Origin: Bimastos eiseni
Lineage: Eukaryota > Annelida > Clitellata > Crassiclitellata > Lumbricidae
NCBI GenBank assembly: GCA_959347315.1
Contig: OY365810.1
Location: forward strand, 23,341,906-23,405,905
Reading direction: 5' to 3'
Length of the DNA stretch: 64,000 bases
Of the stretch, positions 53,858 through 64,000 are shown one piece after another. The notes under the pieces are model-generated. The model made no database searches. It was not told the DNA's origin and worked only from the letters and a program-made list of their open reading frames with translations. The translations under genes and the position numbers were made by a program. Positions within the stretch are counted from its first letter, which is position 1. Every line of letters starts with the position of its first letter.

Positions 53858-54633
53858 ACAGAAAGTTTGTGTACATACGTTCAACATCCTTTGCATACCA
53901 GAATTAACAAACCAGTGTTTACCATGATACCAAATCAGAGTTCAGCAGCACATCTGTAAAATCAGTCCACAAAAACCTATTTTCGCTCATGGCGTCGTCA
54001 TACTGCTAGTGGAGTGAGACTGTCACGTGCTGTTAAGCCATCATTGACCCACATCAATAATTTAGATTCAGATGTAATCATTTTTTATAAAAGCGGCACG
54101 AATTATCTAGATCGATTTGAAAACTGAGATACCCTGAAGCTCGCATGTCAGAGCAGTTACAGTGCACTGGGTTTAAATTGATATTACCGGACAATGTAGA
54201 CTAGAGTAATGGATGATACGGTGGGGTGCAGAGCTGAGGAACCAAGTTAAATTCTCAACCCCAGTACGGTTGACTAGTTCTTTCACTTACATGACGGACG
54301 CCTTGCATGGCTGCCAACAGTTAATTCTACTCCTTGTCATCATTCGTAATGATCATTCTGGGTTTTGAAAGAACCACTTTTCGGTGACCTTCTTAACCGC
54401 CTTCTGGTCTGGCGATACCTTCTTAGCTCTGCCCCGACCTATTTGCGGGTCTCTTCTACTCTGTTTCAGCTTTATCAGGTCGTCGACCTCTTCATTCTTC
54501 CTCTGGTGGCGAGATTCTGCTGGTGCCTCGTGCAAGCACCTCGACCAAGCAGTGCCGCGCCTTCACTTTATTTTTGTCGACCCTTCCACCTGGACCACAC
54601 TCCCCTTGGAGATGTGACTGTTGCCAATGAGTA

Positions 54634-55235
54634 GGGTAGAATGTCCTGCATTGGGTCAATTTTACATTTTTAAGCACAGAATTGGTGTCGGTTGTAGCAC
54701 TTGTATTTTGTTTTAATTATCAGAAACAGCAATATTGTTCCAAGAGTAAACTTAAAAATATCAGTGTTTTCCTTGCTGGTGAAAAAGTGTCCCAATGCAG
54801 ACCACCATGGGGAGCATTGGGTCACTTTTACGTATTAATACACACAATTTTTGTTAGTTGTAGTACTTGCATTTTCTTATAATTATCAGAAACAGTAACG
54901 TTTATGGATCGAATGTGGTTATACGACAACATTGTTTCAAGAGTATACTCAAAAATATTAGTATTTTCAATTGGGCAACTGGTACAAACTGTCCCAATGC
55001 ACACCCTCATGGGGAGCATTGTGACAGAGCGTGGGTCAATTTTTACATTTTAATGCATACAATCGGTGTCATCTGTAGTATATGTATTTTGTTTTAATTA
55101 TCAGAAAGAGCAATTTTTTATGGAGCGAATATGGTTATACAACAAAATTGTTCCAAGTGTAAACTCCAAAAATTTAATATTTTCCTTGCTGGTAAAAATT
55201 GTCCCAATGCAGGCCATGAATGGTCAGTGACTAAC
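54634..55235. repeat. Diverged tandem repeat, about 3-4 units of 170-210 bp
   Basis: Each unit has a TTTTAC..TTAA block, then GTAGTACTTGTATTTTGTTT, ATTATCAGAAACAGCAAT, TTGTTCCAAGAGTAAACT, and GTCCCAATGCAGACC with CATGGGGAGCATTG. Units begin near 54640, 54826 and 55036, with a partial one to 55220. A related CCCAATGCAGGACATCC recurs near 57588. Confidence 0.75.
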
Positions 55236-55313
55236 GTATTTGATAGTAGCACAACTATGCTGTATACGACCTCCAAACTTTACCCCATGCTTCGCAAAAT
55301 ACTATCAGGGATG

Positions 55314-56150
55314 CGGTCTCTAGACCTCGATCTTGGTCTCGAGACGGTCTCAAGACCGGAAAATTGCGGTCTTGGTCTTGGTCTCGAATGCCTTGGTCTT
55401 GGTCTTGGTCTCGGATCATCGGTCTTGGTCTCGAATGCGTCGTCTTGGTCTTGGTCTTAAAGGAACGGTCTTGAGATTGGTCTCCGTCTTAGGTTAGCGT
55501 TCATTTGAGGTATCAGAGCAATTTATTTTATATTTGTCGGTTGTTTTCGATTAGAGACACTGGTGTTTAGGCCCTACACGATTGTTATGGGTTATGACGT
55601 GTTGATCATCTATATATACATGTTACTGTGGGCAAAGAAATGCATTTGCAACGGAACCAGCCATTTCAAAATTTGCATCCTCAAATTTCAAGGTTTTGGA
55701 ACAATCAAATAATTATGTCGTCGGCCACGTGTAGTCACTATTAAGCTACAATTCGGAGTACAAGTAGACCTATGTACATCATTCAAACGGAACGTTAATC
55801 TACTTGTTAAGATGTCCGAAAGTATTTAACTATCGTATAGGCCTACTGTAAGTAATTTATTGTGTGATATTCTCAGGCCGAAGCCAAGGGCTGAACCCGC
55901 AAAAGTTCAGACTGGCCGGTAAAACTGTTTCTGGATCATTATTAAGATTAGTATTTTTCAGCAATAAAATTGAGGCTTTAAGCGTGGTATTCCGTTTTAG
56001 CGTCTTCATAAATTGAATTATTTGTAAAAAAAATGAGCATCAGTCTTGGTCTTGGTCTTGGACCACCCGGTCTTGGTCTTGGGCCTCTCGGTAGGCCTAT
56101 TGGTCTCGGTCTTGGTCTCGAGGTATTGGTCTCGTGCCCAACACTGCAGT
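55314..56150. mobile_element. Non-autonomous element with GGTCTTGGTCTCG arrays at both ends
   Basis: Runs of the hexamers GGTCTT and GGTCTC occupy 55314-55495 and 56043-56140, in the same direction, around about 550 bp of unrelated sequence. The outer ends, CAGGGATGCGGTCTCT (about 55306) and GGTCTCGTGCCCAACACTG (to about 56146), are weakly inverted and start and end in CAG/CTG, as in hAT elements. The expected 8-bp target duplication is not clear. Confidence 0.5.
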
Positions 56151-56231
56151 TTACAGAAATTGTAGGCTAAATTAGCACAAAGCGTCTTGTGCGTTGACTG
56201 ACATTAAACGATTAATATTTACTTTTCTTAG

Positions 56232-57438
56232 GGGCTGTTCACATATTATATAACGCATAAAATCCCAATTTTTGACCCACCCCTACCCCTAATAACGTTA
56301 TATAACAACAGCTGTGACCCCCACCCCTATATTATATAACATATATGCTACCCACCTCCTACCCCACCCCAGTCTATAAGCACATTAAAAGACATACAAT
56401 CGACATAATTGTATTGCACAATTTGACACTTTTATAGCAATACGATGTTAGTTAGCACTCTAATAGTAGTGATTCAGCTTGCCTTCAGCAATTGCCTTTA
56501 TTCAATTCAAGAACTGCAGTAAAAATCATCATATGCCCAATTAGCTTTGTAACAAAAGCTACCTTAAAATTGTTTACTCTCTCCTGCCAATGATGATTAG
56601 ACCGGATGTATGGAGCTCCTCTGCATCTTAATAATCGCACTTTTAGTGGCACTAAATTGACTTGTATTAATTACGGTATCTAAATGGGTAGTCGACGATT
56701 GTCATCATGTATCTACATGTAAGCCTACTATAATACAGCATGATAATACATGGTAGTGACGTACATACTATCTAAAAACACCATTTTAGTTTCCCTTCTA
56801 TTTTGCACTAGAAATGAGCATTATAGTATCACACAGAATGGATTGGTTTAATATTGCACTATCAGGTATTTATCGATAAGTTTGCGGTACAACTCTACCT
56901 ATTTAATAGCGTATGATGTATACAGAGTGCGTACTACAACTGCAATTGGGTATTTAAGCAAACATAGACTATTTACACATACTATAGAAAATGAAATCAA
57001 ACATCATGATAATACCTACCAAAATAATTGTTTCAAGTGAATTAATTTTAATTTAAACCAGAATCAAAACAAAGCACATAGAATTTAATTCTAGAGCGTT
57101 TAGAGCTATGCACATGAAATTGTTAAAATTGTAAACAGCAAATTGTTAAAAGTGGATTTATAAAATAATAACTAAGAACGTCAAATCAATTCACCAGGTG
57201 GCAGCTAATGGTGCTAGCTTTGGTTCACAACGTATTGTGAACTTCGATTAAACAATGAAGGTCCGTACTACATGGAATTTCCAATTGGCAGGCAAATAGG
57301 CAAAATAGCATAAGCTGAAAAAAGTTTGTTATATAACTAAACCTTCAACCTACCCACCCCACCCTACACAATATAACGCTAACAAAACCGGAACCACCCA
57401 CCTACCCCTTGAGCGTTATATAATATGTGAACGGCCCC
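56232..57438. mobile_element. Harbinger-like non-autonomous element, about 1.2 kb
   Basis: The left end GGGGCTGTTCACATATTATA is mirrored by the right end TATAATATGTGAACGGCCCC, inverted with one mismatch. Each end is flanked by TTA, a 3-bp target duplication typical of PIF/Harbinger elements. Inside each end are further words of the form CCCACCCCTACCCCT and TTATATAAC. No transposase frame is present; the interior is AT-rich. Confidence 0.75.
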
Positions 57439-57784
57439 TTACCTAAAAAATAGATTTGCTGTTTATCTGTTAGACGCTATCTCCTTGCCTGCCTAAGACA
57501 TGATAGTCTTCTTCGCGACATTAAATACGTTCGCTAGGTGACGCACGTCCTATACAATGATAGACTAGGCCTTGATACCGCCGCTGACCCAATGCAGGAC
57601 ATCCTAATGCGCCTTTGTGTGACCAGTTGCTTAAGGCTGATTTGTATTGCCTTGGTTTGACTGGGAGCACCTTCAAGTAGATTTCTTGTCAAAACGGATG
57701 AATGAGGCGAATTAATTAATTCTTCAGTTTGTCGGTTTTAAATTAAACGAAAATTATTATTATATGTTTTTTATATCTTTCTTA

Positions 57785-57860
57785 AATATTGTTCTAGTCC
57801 CTGAGGGATCCTATGTATCTCGGGGCATAAAAAAATAAAAATTATTATTGTTATTTCAGT
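57785..57860 (+). repeat. Possible LINE 3' tail
   Basis: The phrase TCCCTGAGGGATCCTATGTA, then CTCGGGGCATAAAAAAATAA and ATTATTATTG, looks like the tail of a non-LTR element ending in a simple repeat. No coding remnant is found beside it. Confidence 0.3.
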
Positions 57861-57944
57861 TTCAATGAAATTCCTAGCAACGAATTACCTTAGGCCTATA
57901 ACTCCTAATGATAAAGATGATCTGCACGGACCCGAGGTCGGTTG

Positions 57945-58240
57945 GTTAGTTGAAGTTTAACGACACTATGATAACATAGATCATTAGTGTCGCCCTCTTC
58001 ATTTACCCAGGCTTGGGACTGGCACTTTCAGAATTGCAAACAGTATCGACCCCAGTTAACCCTGGGGTCGATACGCGATTTATCCTTAATTAAGTTCGGC
58101 TCAACCTTCATTCGCGAGATGGCAATGGTTAAATGTGCACCACCACAACTTGCACTTCAGCAATGCCTGTCTCAAGACTGGAGGTCTTGGAGGAGGACGA
58201 CGCTAGCGATCTTTGTTATCACACAGTGTGGTTAAACCGC
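57945..58240. repeat. Two facing copies of a tRNA-derived SINE, family 2
   Basis: At 57950-58025 the minus strand reads GGGCGACACTAATGATC, ATAGTGTCGTTAAACT. At 58165-58237 the plus strand reads GAGGACGACGCTAGCGATC, CACAGTGTGGTTAAAC. Both match the copy at 61786-61862, so the locus carries an inverted pair. Confidence 0.6.
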
Positions 58241-58539
58241 TACATGATGAGCCCGTGTTTCACGGTTGCCGTACATTTAAATTCGACGCCTGTAACCTAG
58301 GAATGCCTGTAACAACTTGCGATTATTCGTTCATAATATTTGTGTATTGTAGTCATACTGTGATGTGTCAATGTTAATATAATAAACGCTCAGTCAAAAC
58401 AAATCCACAATAAAGGTTCCAAGAGGCAGGCAGAACGTCATATGGTTAAGTTGAATGGCTTCTAGATTTTAAGAGTGTGCATAGGATGTATGAGATGTTA
58501 TAGACATAATAATGGCATAAAAATACGATTGCATTTGTC

Positions 58540-58870
58540 TATTTCTTCTGTGGCCCCAACTAGTGCCCCATACGAGTGCACATGACTGTTTCTGATGTGG
58601 CCCCAACTAGTGTCCCATACGAGTGCATTTGGCTGTTTCTGCTGTGGCCCCAACTAGTGCCCCATACGAGTGCATTTGGCTGTTTCTGCTGTGGCCCCAA
58701 CTATTGCCCCATACGAGTGCATTTGGCTGTTTCTGATGTGGCCCCAACTATTGCCCCATACGATTGCATTTGTCTGTTTCTGATGTGGCCCCAACTAGTG
58801 CCCCATACGAGTGCATTTAGCTGTTTCAGCTGTGGCCAAAAAGTGTTCATGCATAGTATAACGAGTGCAC
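58540..58870. repeat. 47-bp minisatellite, about 7 copies
   Basis: TGTGGCCCCAACTAGTGCCC and CATACGAGTGCATTTGGCTG recur at a period of 47 bp (marks at 58551, 58598, 58645, 58692, 58739, 58786 and 58833), with point variants. Because 47 is not a multiple of three, the open frame across it changes frame at each copy and is not credible as protein. Confidence 0.92.
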
Positions 58871-59418
58871 TTGGTCCTCATGCTGAACCCTAATCGTTAA
58901 TTATTATCGAGGGTCGTTTGCGATCGGCCCCTTCAAACTGCGCGAACAGTTTGATTGTGTGTAGAAAAGAGAGATCCTGGTGACCTGAGGCGACGCACCT
59001 AGCCCCATAAAATACGACAGGGTACCAGCTGCTTCGTTAAAAGGAACAAAGGAGCGCATGCAAGGGAAGGGAAGGCGATAGCAAAGGGAGCTGTCCGTGT
59101 GGGTTGGCTTGCGCAATGTTAGTCCATATTGGCTGATTGCTTTATACGCATCGCTGGATCTCAGACGATAAGCATTGCGCGATACGTAATGGCCAACGTA
59201 ACGAGCGTCAGACAAATGATGTAACTGCGATGATGCAACGAATGCTGACGTAGTCACGCGGAGCAGAGAGGAAGGAACGCGTGTCGACGGATCAGTTATC
59301 AATGACAGTTATCAATGATCAACTCAGAAGACTCAAATGGATCGCATGATCGAGGCTCAGTATGATCATAGGATCTGTCTGTCTTCCTTACCCTCATAGG
59401 GCCCAAGCTCAGCCTCAA

Positions 59419-59703
<285 letters not shown>

Positions 59704-59709
59704 CTAGCA

Positions 59710-60819
59710 AGCTAACTAGCTAGCTGGCTATCTACGTTCTCTGTCTATTCTGTCTGTAGGTCTGTAGGTCTCACCGCACGTGTCCTTCGGAAATTCGAAA
59801 TCTAGTAATGACCGAGTGGGCAATAGAAGATTGCAATCAGTGTACGTAAACGACAGATGTCGTGAAACTCGCCTATATATAGATAAGAGGACATGGTTTT
59901 CAACACCTTAGAGGGTGCTAAGGATCAATCGCATGCATTTACAGACAGAAGCCCATCGATGTTGAACTTACCCAGTAGACAGAAAGAGAGGGGGTTAGAG
60001 GGATGGAGAGAGAGAGCCGAGCACAATGCTTAGTCTGTCTCTGTGTCCTATGGTCGCTCTCTATGACTCGTTCCTTTTTAATGAATCTACGATTAGCGGA
60101 CATTTCAACCAGCATCAAAGGCGCCCTATTATTCAACAGTTTTGAAACTGTTTCTAAATAGGGTTCCCATTTCTGAACATGAAAGCGAAATCAAATCTCG
60201 GGCTTTAATGCCCCTTCCTAATCGCCCCTCGCCACAATGCTCTCCTGAACCCGTTGTGCGCTACCGATGAAACGGCGGCTTGCGTGAGCGTTGAGCTGGC
60301 CGCGATTGTATTCACAGGACCCTCAACAGTTACGACTTGCGTGTTTGTAGTCCATTTCGAGCGCATTCCTCAGAGGCTCAGCTGCCACCGCCGTTGTCTC
60401 CTCTGGTCCGATTCTATTTCAAGATCCTCCCCCATGTGTGGCGAGGCACGGTGGGCAAGCGTCGTCCCTTGCGCAATCCAGGACATCAGTCATCGGCACC
60501 CTCAACAACACCCTATTTCCAGACGCGGGCATCGATCACAGAAGGGGGTAATTTGAGTAGAAATTCAAACCCGTTCCCTAATTAAAGCTGTGGGCAGACG
60601 ATGAACCTGACGCCGACCAAATGAGGGGTCTACTAATCTCGGGAAAGGAAGGGACAAACGGAGGTATACCTCGTTGGTCTGTTCGAAAACATTATCGCAC
60701 GTAATTATGGTGCCGAAATCTTTTGATGTGTAGCAATATAATATGTGGGAACAGGGAACAGAAAGACATATACAGAGAGAGAGCGAGAGAGAGAGAGAGA
60801 GACAGACAGAGAGAGAGAC

Positions 60820-60851
<32 letters not shown>

Positions 60852-61560
60852 GGCAGCTGCTGTCAAGGGCTTTGATGAGCAATGAAAACCTCTTGGAATT
60901 CCGTATCGATTCCTGCTGTGCTTATTGAATGACCTAACAGAGCTATAGAGTCCAAAAGGGGCGATCTAGCGTGATGCGCTCCCCCTCTGAGACAAGTAAG
61001 TCCCCTTGACAAGAGAAGAACCTTCGAGAACTGCGAGATGTACGACGAGAATCTTTGGAACTCGATAATGAAACTTGTCTTCACAATGAAAACGAACCTT
61101 TGAACTGTAGACAATCGCAAGAATCCGGGTGACGCTCACAGAAGAATCACCATCAAAGCAGGATTTAATCTGCAATTAAGGACAACCCTGGGAAAATCCA
61201 AACGTAATTAAAGCGAAAGTATCACTATTCTGAAAGGAAAGATAAGAATATACGTGTCACACTGCAGATCAGGGAGTATATACCTGTTTGTTAGGGACCG
61301 ACCGGACATTCGCCTCGGTCGACTATCCCATTTTTAACTTTTCGGAAGTATTCGCCTTGGCAAATAGTACACACTCAAATAGATAGTTGCAAAGTAAATT
61401 GAATATAATTTCATCAATGCTATATAGGCCTATTTAGTACCTAATCATATAGTTCTAGATTTAAGTTTGTGTATGCGGTATTAGTGAATAGCATCTATTT
61501 AGTTATATCTAATCAATAATAATTTTTTTTAATTTCAAGCTTCTCCATACATGACGATGA
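59710..61560. other. Stretch without a supported gene
   Basis: Open frames of 60-130 codons occur on both strands, but none has splice signals, domains or codon bias that I trust. GC content is somewhat higher at 60220-60560. Confidence 0.35.
60770..60852. repeat. (GA)n-rich microsatellite
   Basis: About 80 bp of GA with CAGA interruptions. Confidence 0.9.
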
Positions 61561-61569
61561 TTCCCGAGG

Positions 61570-61870
61570 CAATGGTAGCCTACCTGTCAGAGTGGCCGCT
61601 CTAGTAACGACCCACTATTACTCGGTTCGTATCTGGATCCGGATATACCTTCATAGCTCTCTCTAGGTTAGCTCAAGCACTCAAGCACTGTTCTTCTAAC
61701 TACATGTAAATCCCGACATTTTTTTATCCCATTGAATTTTGACATTTGCCTTGTTAGCACCAACTCCGCAACTGCTTGAACTCTAGCAGTGCCAGTTCCA
61801 AGCTTGGATAAAGGAAGAGGGCGATGCTAATGATCTTTCTACTCTCACGGTGTCGTTAAACTGAAACAAC
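61570..61870 (+). repeat. tRNA-derived SINE, family 2
   Basis: The head carries ACCTGTCAGAGTGGCCGC (A-box-like) and, about 45 bp on, GGTTCGTATCTGG (B box). The body ends in AGTGCCAGTTCCAAGCTTGG, GAGGGCGATGCTAATGATC and GGTGTCGTTAAACTG, shared with 57950 and 58165. A full tRNA fold is not conserved. Confidence 0.65.
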
Positions 61871-61879
61871 AACTACTTG

Positions 61880-64000
61880 TTACCACCAGCCAAATGCAAT
61901 TAACCATCTTATAACCACATTAAAGTTGTATGTAGTCATTGATTAAATATGAAATCAAAGCTCTGGCATATTAAGCAAGTTATCGAGAAGGCGCTAGAGA
62001 AATGTCCTTATACATGCATATCAAATATCAGCTTTAAATAACTTAGACGCTGACATGAATTTTGTGGTAAGTTTAAAACCGAAATTAATTTGGATTCCAG
62101 CCCATGCCTGTTATTCTGACTTAAAATCCTCATAATGATGGAAAAGATAAATTCGCATCAAATTTTACTGGATATTGTACAAAATAGTACTATAGATAAT
62201 GTGTATTTTAAAAGCATCTTGTATATTTTATTTCTAGAGAGTGATAAGATGACTTTTGCAGAGATAATTTGTGCCCCTCCCATTTTTTATTTCTGGGGGC
62301 AAAATTCAAAAGTGGAGGGGCGTAAAAACATTTCTGCGCTCAACCATCTCCATGTGACAATGTGGAAATTGACAGACGCGTTATATCTATTTAACTAAAA
62401 AGTGATTATATCTGGCTGTCGTCGCCAATTAAGGTAGTAATTGCGCACTCAGTTTGGTGGCATTCGTTGATTTGTAGCCTATACTTATTGCGGACTGTGG
62501 AGTTGGTTCGATGAGATTACCCGGTCCTTAACAAACAGTGATGCGTAGAAACATGGGTCATGGGAGTGGCCTGGTCTGGATGAAGTTTTGGACCCTCTTA
62601 TTCGCTTTGCTTCGTCGTCTGTAGATTCTCATCAACAGGTGTCATCGTCATTTCGTCGTCGTTTCCTGTACAAATAGCCCTTTCAGTATATGTCAGCGGT
62701 TCCGTAAACGACCGAACAAGCACGCACTCTCACACCTTTATCGCACCCATGACCTACAATGGATCTGGACGGGGCAAGTCGCGTCCGAGTGGGGCCCTGC
62801 GTCTGGTCAGCGTGTCAGAGGCGGCAACGGTCAGTTTGCTATGTATCACCTGTCAGGAACTAATAATGATCAGATACGCTGGACAAACACGTTCAAACTG
62901 ACCATGCAACAGGCTGACCAGTAGGCTGACCGTGGATGTCGGTTGGACTGGGCGTGTTTCCTAGTGTGTGTAGACGCTTGGGGGTGTTTATATTCGAACG
63001 AGGATCTGGTGTGAGACAACAGTGGAAGGAGGAAGGAGGAAACCCTTACACAGATATCCGCGGGCTACGAAAACATCCCCACAGCGAATATAGACCATAT
63101 AGTTCGGTTATAAAGAGGCTCAGATCTCATCGGGGTATCAGGCTCTCGGTCACTTTCTAAACAACTAGAGATAATGAGGACGAAGTCTTGATTTATTTCT
63201 TATAGTTGAACGGTGAAGCTATAATGTCATGTAAGCTTGCGAAAGTCTTGATGATCACAGTTCGGTCTATATGCAGGCCACGCAAACTAGCGTAGGCCTA
63301 GATATGCACTAGAAAGGCCTCTGTATCTTAAGATTTCTATTCTGCCTATCAAAACTCTAAATATATAGGTAGTACAAGTATTTAACTATAATTATAGTTG
63401 TATAGGCATGCTACTGTTTCATCACACGCCCTACACAATCGTGTAGAAATCTATACGCGCCTAGTCGCCTACGCACCTACACGCTTCGGAGTGTGTCTAG
63501 AGGTTCGTCACCCGTTCGTGTCGTTGTTTGGCGGATTAGAACCATCATTTCGGATACCGTGGGTTGTTGCGCTGCGTATGCCAAAGGTGTGCACAACTTT
63601 TAAATCTTTTGGCAAAGACGCTGCTGAATTGCTGGGCGATGCTATAGTACACGGTATTAGATAACGGTAAAACGAAGCATATTGACGGTAAAACGGCATT
63701 ATGTATTAGCAGGAACACGCAAAGAAAGTAGGCCGAACTGAAATAGAGCAGGGTCGCTAAAGTAAGCGAGAGTTTACTTTCATGTTCAAAGAACCCAAAC
63801 ATTGTATACAATATTATTTTCTTTGAATATACTATAAGCACCTCCATTCAAGACGAAACAGCAGCTGACATGCTTCATGAAGATCGACGTCTGCTTTTGG
63901 CTTAAATCTTCACAGAGACAAATTGTGCACATTTATTGTCTGATATCATGTCTCCAAGAGTTTGACATGTAGGTCCCAATACGTTTCTAAACACTTAAGC
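61880..64000. other. Right end of the window, no gene recognised
   Basis: Several short frames exist on both strands (for instance 62135-62398, 63398-63664 and 63545-63847 minus), without motifs, splice context or conserved features that I know. TAGGCCTA-like words reappear near 63293. It may be intergenic or part of a large intron. Confidence 0.35.

Noticed and set aside
58904..59302. A 132-codon minus-strand frame
   Set aside because: No family, signal peptide or domain recognised, and no splice context; frames of this length arise by chance in GC-richer DNA.
60254..60585. Two overlapping 80-100 codon plus-strand frames
   Set aside because: Different frames of the same GC-richer segment, with no recognisable domain or splice sites.

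Overview
The window is nuclear DNA of an animal, most likely a marine invertebrate deuterostome. An echinoderm is my best guess but is not proven. The evidence is genes split by GT-AG introns, abundant micro- and minisatellites, fragments of LINEs, SINEs and MITEs, and three genes whose closest relatives I recognise are deuterostome or vertebrate proteins. The octamer TAGGCCTA is very common in some parts and absent from others.

Layout. 1-8630: a tandem satellite of about 30 units of about 291 bp, running off the left edge. 9512-10258: an intronless fragment related to the type II regulatory subunit of cAMP-dependent protein kinase, broken by one stop codon and one frameshift. 10550-11420: a foldback-like element whose inverted ends are minisatellites. 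14221-22336 (+): a complete 8-exon gene model for a 242-residue sperm-tail PG-rich (STPG/SHIPPO) protein, closest to STPG4. 26070-47145 (-): a complete 22-exon coding model for a 1163-residue kinectin/p180 (KTN1/RRBP1) ER coiled-coil protein. All splice phases agree, and one exon group is duplicated in tandem. 49317-49676 (+): a single-exon 119-residue InaF-motif membrane protein (INAFM1/2-like). 50000-64000: I support no gene here; it holds MITEs, SINEs, a LINE fragment, minisatellites and long microsatellites.

Relations between genes. The STPG4-like and kinectin-like genes converge, with tails facing each other across 22.3-26.1 kb. The kinectin-like and INAFM-like genes are head to head across about 2.2 kb. 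Nothing suggests that these genes share a pathway: one belongs to cilia or flagella, one to the ER membrane, one to a small membrane protein family. The kinectin-like introns hold two LINE fragments on the gene strand, one LINE fragment on the opposite strand, three copies of a ~70-bp inverted-repeat MITE, one hAT-like MITE and two large minisatellites.

All calls come from reading the sequence and from remembered family motifs. No database search was run.
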